Assembly (NCBI GenBank): GCA_028023455.1
Contig: JAQFVV010012424.1
Span: 124,001 to 188,000 of the forward strand
DNA length: 64,000 nucleotides
Direction of reading: 5' to 3'
Origin: Epiperipatus broadwayi
Taxonomy: Eukaryota > Onychophora > Udeonychophora > Euonychophora > Peripatidae
In this document: positions 12,323 to 27,300 of the stretch, piece after piece
How positions within the stretch are numbered: the stretch's first letter is position 1
Layout: each line of letters begins with the position of its first letter
Translations under genes and position numbers: made by a program
Notes under the pieces: generated by a model
What the model saw: only the letters and a program-made list of their open reading frames with translations
What the model was told of the DNA's origin: nothing
The model's database searches: none

Positions 12323-15300
12323 CTGTATACATACACATAGAAAATAACGTAAATAAACAAATTGTTACAGAAACAAACAGCAATAATATTAAAATTAACT
12401 AGCATGTTCCATTGTTAAGAATTATACATACATAAAAATGCATACAGTTCACGTAAATAAAGTAATATAATTTGATTTGTTATATCTTACACTATTTTTT
12501 AGATAAAACAATTAAAATCAGACATTTTGTAAAATGATTCCTCAATTCATTAATTTCAAAATTATAACAAAACTTAACACTTTAAAAAAAAAATATTTCG
12601 ATCCTTATAGTGGATATTTAATATTTATCATATATTTGAGATGATCTGAATGTGAAACTATGGAATTTGATATAATTAAATAATTTATTTCAGATTTTTC
12701 AATGGATTTGTATTTGGAAAAATTCAGACTACTATCCAAGACTCTTCACAAGGACCAGAAGAACATAAAGAAATTATTTATATATTTATACTGAATTTTA
12801 ATGGAGAGATTTATGCAATTATGAGATTCAGTTTTTATTTTTATGAAAATACTATTTTTTTTATATCGCAATGTTTTTTAAATAACATCTGTAGCATTGA
12901 CTACTGCCGGTGACAAATGAAATAAAATTTCTATGACTAACCCTAAAAAAATATGCAATATTTATATAATTATATAAACTTTGATTACAGATTTTATCCC
13001 AATCAATAAAAACAATTTTAAAAAATCATATTTGTTTTCATCTAAAGAATAAAAGATAATAAAATAAAAACATGAGATAAACAAACGGTATATTATTTAT
13101 AAAACAAAATACATGGGCGAGAGAAACAACAGGTGTTACTGATATGATTGAAAGATTTAGAAGACTGAAGTGGAATTGGGCTGAAAATACTTTTAGAAGA
13201 GATGATAATAGATGAACAGTTAAAATCTTAAACTGGAGTACAAGAGACTTAAAAGACCTAGAAAGAGACCATATGTATGAATAAAATAAGATAGTGTTCT
13301 GGAATAATTGGAGAAATCGGAAATGGATTGAATTTGGAGAGAACTTCATCCTACAGTGGATCAATAATGGTTGAAAATAATACTATTAATTAATGTACAA
13401 AAAAAGATTTTAGTTATTATAAAAATAATTTTTGAATTCCTTTAAAAAATTTGAATTACAAGAATGGAAAATGATTAAAAAAGATATGCATTTGTATAAA
13501 ATATTCAATTAAAATGACATTAAAAAGCCAAATTATTAGTAAGGAATATGTATAAATTGTAATAAAAATCTGATTTTTTTTTTAAAAAAATTAATTTTTA
13601 TTATAATGACAAACAGACTAATTACCCCTTGTCATATGCTATGGTTTAATAGGGGATTATGTTTTGTTTTTTTTTTTGCAAATCCATGATGCAATAAAAA
13701 TATAATGTTATTTTATGATATCTATATAGATAGAAAAATCACAAAATCTAATCAACTTTTTAGATTTGATATAATGAATTAAGTCCAACAACACATAAAT
13801 TTAAAAATTGTTTTTTGCAAACACTGTCGCAAAAAGGTTCAATCAAGATAGTTAAGATTTTGGAGAAAAAAAAAGGAAATTTGTAGAAATTTCATTAAAA
13901 GGGAACGTAAAATAAAATAAAAATGTAGATTTACAAATTTCATGTTATATTTCACCCATGGATGGAAATACTAATGTAAGTTTTGTTCACTGATAAAATT
14001 ATTATTTGTAATTCTAATAATAATACTCCTTTACTTTCTTTGCATTTCTTCATATATTCATATATATCGCTTATAATAACTTCTTTCATATACACTAATA
14101 ATGAAAAAAAAAATTTTGATAAAACTTCTTTATTTTTCTGACAGTTTTGACTGTCCAGCAGTCTTCATCAGAGCAAACTAATGAAGACTGCTGGACAGTC
14201 GAAAGTTTTATCAAAATTTTTTTTTGCATTAAAGTGTATATGAAATAAGTTATTATAAGTAATATATATGAATAATACTAGGTCTTGGTAGTTAAAAAAA
14301 ATCAGATACAAATTAAAAAGAAATTCAAAAAAACCTATCTCCTGATAGGAGTCAAGCATGCTCAATTATCCTAATATAATAATTGTACTTGCTTGCTGTT
14401 TGATTATTAGTGCATAATATTATTATCTGAAAATTAATAAAAACAGTTCAGTTCACCATAAAAATACCTCAAGCATATATATTTTTCAAAATGCCATGTT
14501 AAGTAAATTAAATAAGGATAAGGAAAATGAAATATAAGAGTAATATAACAATAAAAAATATTTTACAGAAAGAGGTAATATGAGTTTATTCAAAGCATAA
14601 AATGAAAATAACAACTGGCAACAATGACATATTCAGAGGATACAGAAAAAAAAAAAAAGATTAAAAATCCAAAAGATAGTAAAATAACAATCTCTATTAA
14701 TAATTTTTCTAATAATCAAAGTCATCAATTAATTATATTCAACCCATGATTTATTATGATCTATAACTTTTTACTATTTCTACTACTGTTAAAACACATT
14801 TTTTCCTCAAATTATTTCAATAATCTTCATTTTCCTCATTGTTATTCTTACTAAATTCTATAACAAAAAGTCAATATTTCTTTTTTTTTTTATTTGAAGT
14901 TTCCTTTCGATATATTTTTTAAGATTTCTTCAACTACACCTGGGTCTCTTTTTATGCGGTAGATAGGTTCCACAGAAAACCCGCATTAAAAAAATCGCAC
15001 AAAAATAGACTTAACTTACCTTGAAAAATGTGGGATATGTTCTATAATTTTCAAAAATCACATAAAACCAAAGCAACAAGGTAAAATTACTTTAAAATTC
15101 GCATAAAAAAAAATAAGGAAATATAGTATGACTAATAAAAAATTTCAAATATTTGAAAAAAATTGATACAAGACAAACTTTTTTTATTAATTATTTAATT
15201 TTATTCAAAACAATATGTTTTTATGTGGAATTTATTTTACGTTTTTTCATACATATTTTAATCATTATCGCTATTTGACAATATGCGGTCTGTTTGTGAA

Positions 15301-18300
15301 CTAGTAAGACATCAGATTCATTACAAGAGGAATACAATTAGCCCCAACTTGTCTCGTGCTGTGTTAATGGTTTTTTGTCGACAATGTAATCAGTAATTAA
15401 ACTTTGAGATGTGATTTTACTAATTGTTTATGAAGCTCACGATATCCAGACTGCTGTCTAGCTGTTAGGGAATGCACTTCCACAAGTGCAACTATATATT
15501 ATGAGGGTAGCTTAAGATCGCACCCACAACAAACCTTAGCCACCTAAAATATTGGATTGTTTTTTTTTCATTAGAATGTAAATATAAAATAAATACAAAG
15601 TTTTGCTAGAACACTCTTAAAAAAATATAAATGTTTAAATAGTTATGAGTGTACTAATTGTATATATTAAATACTGGGAATAATAGGTCATTTACAGTAA
15701 AATCACACATATATATATTAGTAATAAAATTCTAGTGTTTAATAAGAAAAATTTAAACAGTGATAAAGTTGGCATAAATTTATATATATATGTTGACAAT
15801 TGTATTGTGTTGATTATAATAAATATAGACAATGACTTAAACGATGAAAAAACAATCATAGCAATAAAAAAAAATCAAGTATTGTACTAAATAACCGAAT
15901 ATAAGATGAGAATATACCCTATATTACATATATATATTATATATTACATATATATATATATATATACCCTATATTACATATATATATATATAGCCACAGG
16001 TATATAACAAGCCTGTGTTTCAGTTATTATTATTATTATTTATTTTTTAAAAAAATTAATCATAATCAAAATATTTTTATAATGCAACAATAGGCATGCG
16101 CTGCGGTTTAAACAATGGAAATGACACTGGGTATAAAAAGGAAAACCATTAAAAATCATTCTTTATTATTGTGCATTTGACATGAAAAGGCAGTTTTATT
16201 GAAGCAGTTATTTTAATAACATTTTCTACAAAATGGACATTTTTTAAAACCAGCGTCTCAACAAATGTTAATTTTTTTCTATTTATTTGTCATTTAAAGA
16301 AAAAGTTAAGGAAGCAAATAGAAGATTCTGATACCAGCTAAATAATCAGATAAATGTAAAATAACTCCTAAATTTTAAAAAAAAAAAAAAAGATTTTTTT
16401 TAAAAAAACTAAAAAAAGAAATTGGAATGGTTTACTTAGTTAAAGGTTTATATAGCCAATATCGCAGATAGTAAATAGCTGTGTTCTATATATATTTTTT
16501 TTATTAAATGCGAACCGCATATATATATAAACCTGGATATATATTGCAAAATATGATATATTTTGATTAGAACGATTGTCTTCAGGTGGAGCATTTATCC
16601 ACTATGGCAGGGGTGGGCAAATAGTGGCCCACTAAGAGTTTTTTGTGGCCCACCAAGACAGTCAGAAAAATCCGCCTTGTAACGTTTTTCACATTCAGTT
16701 AGGTCTTCTATTACGCACTAGACTGCATGAGAATTAATCAAGCTATGAAAAAGAAAATATATTCAGATCATTTACAAGTCTGGGTATCTCATTTCCTAAT
16801 TAACTTGACCTAATATTATTTATGATTTGAAGTGCCAGTGGAATCAGTTTTTTATTTATTTAAAACAGGATGCCAAAATTCATAAAAGAATTTGCTGATA
16901 TTCATCGCGTCGCACATCGTAAATTAAGAAGAAAATACTAAAAGTAAAATCGGGATGTATTATTTTTCCGGGGCTTAACTAAACAAACATATTGGCAAAG
17001 GTAAAAGATTATAATATATTAACAATAATAACGCACAATGAAAAGTTGATATTAAAAGTAAAATATTTTATTCAAACAAATTAAAAATATTTAAAAGATA
17101 AATTACTAATAAATTGAAAGAACATACATACACGCTTATCCAGATAATGATATTGATTAAATAATTAAAAGTTCTTGTTACGAATTTTTCACACTTTTAC
17201 AAAGTTCCTTGAATGATAAAAAATGGAATTGCTCTCTATTAGTAATATGTTAGACGCTTATAGTCACATTAGTTGGACAACATTTTTAGTCACAAATCGA
17301 GAATAAATAATCTTAGCTTACCGGTAAGTTTGTGTAGATTCTTGTCGTGTAAATGTATTTCTTGGGATTCCAAGATCATAGGAAGTTAACTAGTTAATCT
17401 TAACACTCCTGGTCAGTTGCAAGGTATAACTTGACATGAAGGTTCTGGAATAACATCTTTACGGTGAAAGAAAGTGTCCACATGCTGTGACTACTATTCA
17501 TGCCTGACGCATTGGTTCAGCTTATGAATATTCTGGGATTATGAATATTGCATCTAGCCCTGTTCCCTCACCCATCCGTGCATGACAAAGCCAGCAAAAG
17601 ACTCCGCTCGAAGCTATTTGGTTCTTTTATACTCTCGATCAGTTTTTTCGTTTCTGCGCATATATTTTACTTTTTTGTTTTTTCTAGTCGCAATCTTGTA
17701 CATTTGGAATTTTTTAAATTTATTTATCTGGATTAGTAATCTGTTTGTCTTTTTTAATCCTTCCAATTTTAACTTTTAATTTTAAATGAATAAATAATTC
17801 AAAACAAACAATCAACTTTCATTGCACGTTTTAAAAAAATAAATTATACTAAGTAAAAAAAAAAATTAAATCGAGTATTTTACACGAACTTTAAACTTGA
17901 CTTTTTTTTTTAGCTTTTAAGTATTATCAAATGCCAAATATATTTGGACCATCTATATGTAGACAGAACAGCCTTGAACCGAAATTTCCTCCTCTGCGCA
18001 CCGAAAATTCATCTCGTATTTTCCACTAGAACGGCAGTGTCAATACACATGCACAGTGTAGATGCAATGCTTAGTACTTTTCCGGTTAATCTGGTTAAAT
18101 TCAATTTTTGTCTTTGCAACACTAAACATATAAATTTCCAACTTTAGTGAAACCATGAACCCTCCAAAAAAACCATAAAATCGATAATGAATGTCATGTT
18201 TTTAATGAAGAATGGACAAACAAATATTTCTTTGGTAATACAGGGAATAAAGCAGTTTGTTTATTGTGTCATGAAACAATAGCTGTATTTAAGGAGTACG

Positions 18301-21300
18301 ATCTGAAATGACATCATGAAACAAAACGTAGCGAATTTGGCTGCAAACTTTCCAAGAAGAACATAAAATAAAAGCTGCAGTATGTGAAAAGGCTAAAGAA
18401 GCAACAAACAATATTTATGAAGCAATCAACACTTCAAAATAGTGCTACAGAAGCAAGTTTCATGGTAGCCTACAACCAGCCTGTTTCAGATGGTGAGTTT
18501 ATTAAGCAGTGTATGGTGGAATGTGCAAGCATATTGTGACCTGATGTGAGAAACAAATTTAAAAGCATTTCAGTGTCAAGAAGGATTATAATGCGGCATA
18601 TTGACTCAATTAGTGATGAACTCACAGAACAGCTGAAGACTGCAAGCAAAGATTTTGTTTGGTTTTTTTTTTTGGCACTGGATGAGAGCACAGATAATGA
18701 AGACACTGCACAATTACTCATCTTTATCCATGGAATTGATGAAAATTTTGTCATCACAGAGGAATTATTTGGCCTAAAATCAATGAAAGATAGAACCACT
18801 GGTCAGGAATTGCTTGAGTGTGCTGTGAATTGTGTGGAGAAAAGTGGCTTGTCCTGCAACAAAATGGCAAGCATTACAACAGATGGGACCAGAGCTTTCA
18901 GTTGAAAAAATGTAGGTATGGTTAAGCTTTTAAAAAACAAGTTACAAACACAAGACACAGACAATGATATCTTGTCTTTTCATTGTATTTTGCATCAGGA
19001 GAGCCTTTGTAAAGTTGCATTGGACTTAAAGCATGTGGTAGATCCTATTGTTAGTGTGGTGAACATAATCAGAGCAAGGGCACTCCACCATCGGCAGTTC
19101 AAATCTCTTCTTGAGGATGTGAAGGCAGAGTATGAAGATGTAATTTACCACAACAGTGCGAGATGGTTAAGCCTGAGCAAAATGATGAAAAGAGTCTGGG
19201 CATTGCAGAATGAAATTCTCTTATTTCTGGACACAGGAGATATCTCATGATTTTGTTACAAAAATAGGATGTGAGGAGTGGAGATATGAGATGATAGTTG
19301 CAGCTGAAGTATTTGAGAAATTGAATAAACTGAATGTGACATTGCAGGGAAAGATTTTGTTTGCACATGAAATGTGGAAGCATGTAAAATCATTCAAAGC
19401 AAAACTAGGTCTATTTGCAAAGCAAATAACTGGAGGCAATTTTTGTCATTTCCCTTTATTAGGAAAACAGAAAGTGCCTGAAAGTGTTTCTGCTAAGATT
19501 AAGGATTATCTGCAGAGTTTGGAAGATGAGGTCACAAGAAGATTTCAGGATTTTAAGAAAATTTGGCCTAAATTCAATTTCTCTCTTATCCTATCACTGC
19601 TGATATTGACACAGCACCTGAAGAGCTGCAGCTTGAACTTATTGACATGCAGTCAGATCACACTGTGAAAAAAATGTTTAATGCTGTGACATTAATTGAC
19701 TTTTACAAATCTTTGTCTGCTGAAAAATTTCCATGTATAAAGAAATTTTCTGGGAAAATGTTCTCTATATTTGGGTTTACATATATTTATGAGCAAAGTT
19801 TTTCTTGCTTGAAGATCAACAAGAGTAAATATAGATGCTCTTTGACAGACATTAACTTACAGGCTGTGATAAGAATCTCAACAAGCAATCTCACTCCTGA
19901 TTTCAAAAAAATTGTAGAAAGTGTGATAGGGTACATTTTTCTCATTAAACTGATTCTAAAATTAAATGTGCTTGCAGCTATAGATGATATAAAATTAGCA
20001 TAATAAATAAATTGAATAAAACTGCCACTATCTTATTTAATTTATTGATTTTTATGGTACAATTTATACCTTTTCTGAAATGCAAAGTTGACTAATGAAT
20101 GCAATCATTTTAAAAGGTGCGGGCCTCCGCTAATCTCCACTTCCACAAAGTGGCCCCCAAGCCAAAACAATTGCCCACCCCTGCACTATGGCCATGTGAA
20201 ATTAACATCTATCTGTCTACGTTTAAGTGCCTGATAAGCTGGATCCACGCAGAATGAAAATCTACGTGAGGAATAAAACAAAATCATCCACTGCCAATAT
20301 AAATGTTCAGAATGTGCTATTCAGAATCAGTAAGGAGTTCTCAACATTTATCATCAAAATAATGCATAAATTGTAAGAACTGTTTATGTAAGAAGAACTC
20401 TGAGGAAGAATCGTGCCTGATCATATCAATTCATGAAATATTGTAAATAATATTTTTTTTCTTTTGTATAGATATGTCTTTTTTTTTTATTATTTTATTA
20501 TCTCAGTCTTATATTTCAGAAGTACTAATGGTTTAATTCAATAGTTTGGAACAGTCCAACATAAGAAAGTGTCAAGTGTGTAGGGGGGGAGGTTAAAAGT
20601 CTGAATTTTTTTCTTTTAATAAAATTTAGGTGATTTTCTGCTAAAATACTTGGATTTTCATCTAAGGCTATGAAAATGAGTGCTCAAACAGAATACTTTA
20701 ACGCTAAGAGTTTTTCTCTTTTAAAGTTACTAAAATAACCAATGCCACAACATGACATGACCGCTTATAGTATTTATCATATGTTTTACTAATAGTATTC
20801 CTAAGATCTTTATAATGAATAAATAATTAACACTTTTTAATTAATATTCTTTACTATTTACTTGCTGTGCTATCATATCATGTATTGTTTATTTATTGTA
20901 TTTCTTCCATGATATATAAATATGCAAGGTGATTATTTTAGATTAACCAACTTCCACACTTACAGCTATATACAGAATCTGAAGTTGCACTTAAATTTCT
21001 AATTTAGCTAGCAATCTCATTTTTATTTAATAAATTTTTCATTACTTTTGGATATATAAATGTTTATATTATGAGTCTATCATGGGAAATAAGGGTAAAT
21101 AATTTTAAATTGTTTAATTAACAAAATGAAAGATACTCATCATAGACATAAAAGTTATAAGTTTAGAAGAATATATCCAAATAATTCCTTTGCACTTGTA
21201 AATATTTTTTTTTTGGATTTTGCTTTGTGTACATTGATTAATAATTTATTCTATTTTTTTAATATATTTTGTTTTTTTAAATAAATATTACGAAGTTTTG

Positions 21301-24300
21301 TTTAATTGACAAAGTCTCTCTAGTTTTGTTGATCCAGCATTTACATTTAATCCTATAACCAATATTTTACATATGCACACACACACATTATTGTTTGATG
21401 AGCATGAGAGAAAATTGTTAAATAAAGGTTATTCCTTACTAATAAATAGGATGAGCTTATTTAGTTATTGGTTAATAGTTTTCATAAGTACATCCCTGTT
21501 AAGAAAGTCGAATGCGAATTCTTCCTTAATTCGAATTATCCGAGGCAATGGTTCCAAAAAAGAGTGGTCAGATGTTAGATGAATTGATTTAAATTACATG
21601 TAGATGAGATAGATAAGGCTTAGGCTAGTCTACTGAACATAGATGTAATCATATACTTCCATCATGTCATCTCCAGCATCCTATATGAAGACCCTAGGTC
21701 CGACAGTAGTCAGATGCGACCTTCTCGTCACATCACTCGACCTGCCTGTTACAATATATATTACACGCTTCCACGAGTGTATTAATAATGACTAACAGTT
21801 AAATTTTTTTTTATACACATATATATATGGAGAAACTTTTAGACAGAAAAAAGTTACAAGTAAAAATATTTAAAAACTTTTAAAGATATATTCTTTTTAA
21901 GTAGAAATTAATACTTTTAACTTTTTTCTGTCTAAAAGTTTCTCCATGTATATATATGTGTAAAAGAAAATATAAACATACACATACATAATACAGACAT
22001 ACAACTATTTATCTCTCATTAAAATTTAGTTCATAATTCGTGAAATTATTAACAAGAAAATGATTTTCCAATTGATTAGAAAGTTGAAGACTTTCTCAAA
22101 TCATTTTTGCTGTGTAATGATAGGTTTCACTTCTGTTTCATTATCTTTTTCTAAATCTTTTACGGTATCTAAATTTATTGCCAAACCTTTTTCCAACAGG
22201 CATTTAAAGTATGTAAAATTTAATGTGTGTATATAAAATGGGGAAATCCCGATTTTAAGTAAAATATGAACTTCTTTATCGCATAAAAGAAAACCGCATA
22301 AAAAGATATTAAGAAGAAACATGAATTGCATAACTTGAAAATTGCATTTAAAAAATCTGCATAAAAAGAGACCCAGGTGTACTCATGTACATTTATTAAA
22401 TCTAAACATTAAGCAATTAAGTTGTATACTTTATTATTCCTTTTTTGTTTAAGTAACATCTTTTTAATTTAATGACTATTATATTTATAACTTTCAAATT
22501 GTCTATGTCATTAAAACAAATCCTAACTTTGAATAAAATTAACTTTTTCTATTATCATAAAAATCATTCATCATAATTTCCTTGTTGCTTTTAAAAACAC
22601 CTTTTCCTTACAATCCAAACCCCCCCCCCCTCTTTTATATTCTACTCTCAGCCATATTTTTTATATAAATAGAAAAAAACGTCATCCAAATTTTTTAACA
22701 TTGCTATCTTTTTCATATATTGTCCGTTAATCTTTCAACATCAACCACATAAGCATTAATTTTACTATACTTTTCCCCATTTATATAAAACATTATATTC
22801 TTCTCTTTTTCCCTGAATTGCTTCTTTAGTTATTCATTACCTATTTGACTGATTAAATAATTTCTACATAGCAATTTTGTAATTCATCTAACATTAAATG
22901 AACAGTCTAACTTATTTATTATAATTGAAATCTTGCTAAATTTTATGCCTACCATAAAATTTATATGCATTTTGTTTTTCTTATGGGAAAATTTATGGTT
23001 ATGTATAGATAACATTTATTTCAATTTCAAATGTATGTGAAAGTCTTTAAATATTTTTGCCCATTAAAAACATAAAATAAAAAGGTATATTATATTATAA
23101 ATTTCGATTTCTATCTGCTTATTGTGCATTAGGTATAAAACAAATTACTGGTCAAGTGTAAGAAATAATAATAATATAAAAATTACCTGGCAAAGTGGAA
23201 GGTTGTAAATTGGTAAATTTAACAGAGTCAATAAATATATTCATTTTTTCATTACAATGTCGGCACCAAATAGTTCTTCGCTGTCCATAATGCAAACCCT
23301 ATGGACAAAATTCAAAAGCAATTAGAACATTTTTCTGTACATATGATTAATAAATTATTAGCAAATATTAGTCATTTAATATTTGACCAAAGTACTATGT
23401 ATTAATATCTTAAATTTCTTAATCTGATAATTAACTATTTGTACAGTTTCAGTATAATGACAATCATCAATATTCAATTTACTTCTTAAATTATCTTATA
23501 ACTGCAGTTTATTATTTAGTATGTAAAACAACATAACATATAGCGAATCTTTCAAGTTTTTAAATCTCAGAGAAATGTCAGACCAATATAAAAATGTAAT
23601 TACCAGAATTATGGCTAATAATACATTTTAAAATTGACAACTATCATAACAATATTACTAATATTAATAGGAAAAAATGTAATTATCTAATTCTTAATCT
23701 TTCCATGAAGACCAGTTTAAAAATATCTGCATTATAACATTCATAATGTTAAACTGTCTAGAGGAAATCAATAAAATCTGCTTTAAATATATATATTCAT
23801 TTATATATAAATTTACTATACTAATATTAATACTTACTGTTAGCGGCGTATCTTTATTACAAGATAGACAATTAATTAAAAATTCACACTCCATAAGATT
23901 AACATCAAAAGGTACTGCTCCCTGCATATCAAAGTAACCAACTATGGCACAATGTTGGTGAAGAATACTAGGACGGAATCTTACATGCTGCTGATGATGA
24001 CACTTAGAACATGAAATTGTATTTGAACGACGAGAAGGAGTTTTGACATCAGTTTTATTCTGACAACGGGAACATGTAATAGTCACAGATATATGTTTTA
24101 GAGTTAATGTGCTTGCATTATCACTCATTTCAAAACTTCTAAATTTAGCTTCTGTTCCTCGATGCTGAGGTTCACCATTTTGTACGGAAGTAGCATGCTC
24201 AGCATGTGAAAGCTCATCATCTTCCTCTTTAAAATCATCAGAAGCATCTTCAACGGAAAGCTGCTTTTCATTTTTATTTACAGTGTCACAATTTTCTTCA

Positions 24301-27300
24301 CTTTGAGGTAGTTGATCATCATTATCAGATTGTTGGGAAAGTGAAAGTTGTTCAAATGGAATGAATTCAATACCAGCCTCTTTGGCAGTCACTTCCTTTT
24401 TCACCTATTAAAAAGAATTTATCAACTGACAACTAATAATGCAAAAAAATAATATTTTACATAAAAACTCGGTTATTATTCGAAACTAGTAAAATAATAA
24501 AGTATACACAAATACCTTTATTAACTCATTATAGACTAAACTGAAACTTTGATTTTTTTTTTTACTTTTAAATTTTATTAATTAAATATAAAAAATATAA
24601 AATCATTAAAATTTAATAGCCTATGATTTGTCAAAACTTATAATTAAAATACAAAGAATAATTATAAGTATTTATGGGATGATTTTGACCTGAACTATCT
24701 GGGTTATATTTTGAAGACTATTTCTATATAAAGGCAATTTATTCACTACTTTGAACACTTTTTAGCAAAAAATTTTTATTGTACCTATATATAAATTGCA
24801 TTTATATAAGATATTACAGAAAAATAAAGGAAGTGGTAAATTTGGTAATATTTCTGACCATTCCTATAATTATAAGATTAAATACACACAATTTTTGCCT
24901 ATATCTTTACAATAAGAGATGGTAATACCAACTAAAAACATAATGTTGGTTATATTATTAAGTTTTGTCATCCATATCAGGAGTGGCCAACTTTTGTGTT
25001 CATAAGATCTACTTTTTATTTTAAAAATGTATTGCAATCGACTTGTTGTCATAGGCATAGTCTAAGTGGAGGGAGGTGTGAAATACATACTATTTTTATA
25101 TATCTATGTAGTAAAAAATAACAATTATTTAACAGGCCAAAAAACTCATGTCCAGGGAAATTAAAGCAATATGAATAATTATTAATAATATTTATTAATT
25201 CAAATTAGCTACATTAAATCAAGATTAAAAATATTATTTTCAATAATGATACAGCTTAGTGGACTTCACCTATCTAGAATTGAAAAAAAAAAAAAAGAAC
25301 AAAAAAACTTGAAAATCTTGACTTTATTTGTTTCACTCGTTACCCGACAGCTCTTGCCAGATTGGCATCGTGATCAACCAAAAATGGCTTTGCAATCGAC
25401 CAGTGGATCACGATCGACTTGTTAGACACCCCTGATCAATATTATTTGTTTGTGGTAATATCAATTAAAAAACAATGTTGGTTGTATTATCAGGTTTTAT
25501 TATCTACATTATTTATTTGTTTCAAAATTTCCTCTTTTTTTTTTTTATAATAATCTTACACTTACATTGAATATTTATTTACTCGCCTTTTTTTCTTTTC
25601 AATTCCTATTTATTTTCCTCAGTGTCCTAGAGCATCTCAATAGTTATAAAATGCCAAATTTTGTTTAGTAAAATATTTAAATATATTATAATCAAAGAAT
25701 CTGTTCTATAGTATTTAGTTCCCAAATAAAATTTCACTATTTTAAAGTTTAAAGAATGATTTTTAAAAATATTAATCATGTTTACCATGAAACTGCATTA
25801 GTCCACACACACACACACACAAACATCACAATTTAGAAATAAATGAATTTTGATTATTTATTAAATTTTGACACACAATAATAATTTTAAAAATCTATTT
25901 TTTAGAATTTAAAATATATATCAGTTTTTTATTGCTTCTTGTTCTAAAGACACAAATAAGAAAACAACAATAAAATATTTGAATTTATTTAAATAAATGA
26001 ATAAAATAAAGTTTTATTTTGTTTCAAGTTAGTTTTCCTTAGAATTGAGTTGAAAAATTCAGTTTCTATGTTTCAGTAATAGGATGGTTCTGAAGGTCTA
26101 AATTGGTTATTCTAATACTTAAAAGTTATTAAAATTTAGTATCTATAGTAGATTCTTCCAAAGAAATGTGAACATCAATTAATTTATATGATTGGAATAT
26201 TATCAATTTTTAATGCAATTATCACTTAATCTTGGAATATACTAATTTTTCTTCTTGCTTCAATTTGTAAATAAGAAAATGTTCGTTTTATTAAAGTAAT
26301 AAGATGAAAAGAGATGCAAAACATCCATATGATCTTTTAAGCAAAATTAAATTTCACATTTAATTAAAAATATAATTAAATGTTTAAATTAATATATATA
26401 AAAAAAATACGCCTATGTGTTCGAAAAGGAAGGTTTTTAATAAATGTGTTTAACCAATTCTTACTTATAGATTTGAGACTTGGGACACTTAATAGAAGAG
26501 CAATAGAGACTTCAGACCACTCAAAGAAGTATGGAGAGATGCATGTTGGAAGTAACAAGAAAAGACTGAAAATGCAATATATGGGTAAGAGAACAAACAG
26601 GTGTTACTAACCTCATTGAAAAAATTAAAAGACTGAAGTGGAGATGGGCTGGACATATTTCTAAAAAAGATGATAATAGATGGACAATTGAAATCTTAAA
26701 GTGGATTCCAAGAGATTGTAAAAGACCCAGAAAGAGACCACATGTGAGATGAATGGATGAAATAAGAAAGTGTGCAGGGTTGATGTGGAGAAGAGAAACT
26801 GAAAATCGGAGAAGATGAATTGAACTTGGAGAGACTTTCATCCTGCAGTGGACTGATAATGGTTGATGATGACATAAAAAAGCAACAACATTTAATGTAA
26901 TTATTATTATTATCAATAGTTTCTAATAAATTTCACCTTGGGACAAAGAATAATTAAGTTTTTGCTGAAAGTATTCTTAAAAGGTTTATTTGATACAAAC
27001 TCCCTAAATCATTATAACTTTTCACACTGAAAACACAAATATCCATTGGTTTAATTTGTTATTTTTAAAGAATGCTTTCTGTTTTCTTATGAAAATTGTA
27101 GAACAAGTTTTGCTTTTAGATATGTGAACATCATTAATATAAGCAATATCAATAATAACTATAAGAAAAAAAAAATCAAGTTGCTACCTACAGCATAGTT
27201 ATTTATATTCTTTAAACGATACAAAACAAAAAATTTTGGTGAAAAAGGAATTGCAATACCAATAAATTATTATTAATAATTTAATGCATTAATGCATTTC

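Larger units (their letters stand above)
14050..14275. repeat. Fold-back element with paired hammerhead-like cores
   Basis: The left arm (ATAACTTCTTTCATATACAC, ATTTTGATAAAACTT, GACTGTCCAGCAGTCTTCAT) is repeated inverted on the right (ATGAAGACTGCTGGACAGTC, AGTTTTATCAAAATTTT, GTGTATATGAAATAAGTTAT). The centre is near 14172. Each arm carries a hammerhead-like core, detailed in the next two entries. Confidence 0.75.
14937..22379. mobile_element. Tigger/pogo-like Tc1-mariner element, 7.4 kb with nested insertions
   Basis: The ends CACCTGGGTCTCTTTTTATG (14937 onward; 21 bp identical, then diverging) are repeated inverted up to 22379, each flanked by TA (14935-14936 and 22380-22381), the target site of the Tc1/mariner superfamily. 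Subterminal sequence rich in ATGCG/CGCAT words (14955-15110, 22260-22360) recalls Tigger elements. A related copy is at 32328-33722. Most of the length comes from insertions, including a complete hAT at 16608-20183. No transposase could be read convincingly; the reverse strand near 15270-15290 ends like an acidic tail. Superfamily assignment rests on TIR and TA. Confidence 0.75.
12323..23186 (-). other. Intron, about 10.9 kb, with nested transposons
   Basis: It contains a LINE fragment, a hammerhead-like fold-back, a Tigger-like element with a hAT inside, and AT-rich filler. No exon was recognised within it. Confidence 0.7.

Noticed and set aside
12324-12383. Hydrophobic start MLFVSVTICLFTLFSMCMYT as a signal peptide upstream of exon 7
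   Set aside because: It is intron sequence read through the ACAG acceptor; phase and homology show the coding part begins at 12322.
15880-16035. Possible regulatory TATA cluster
   Set aside because: Plain (TA)n microsatellite inside a transposon with no gene downstream.
18155-20003. Possible host GTF2I repeat or ZBED gene
   Set aside because: It lies exactly between hAT inverted ends with a target duplication, is intronless and has stops; it is transposase.
23746-23937. 63-codon open frame, plus strand
   Set aside because: Antisense to exon 5 and its donor site; no support.
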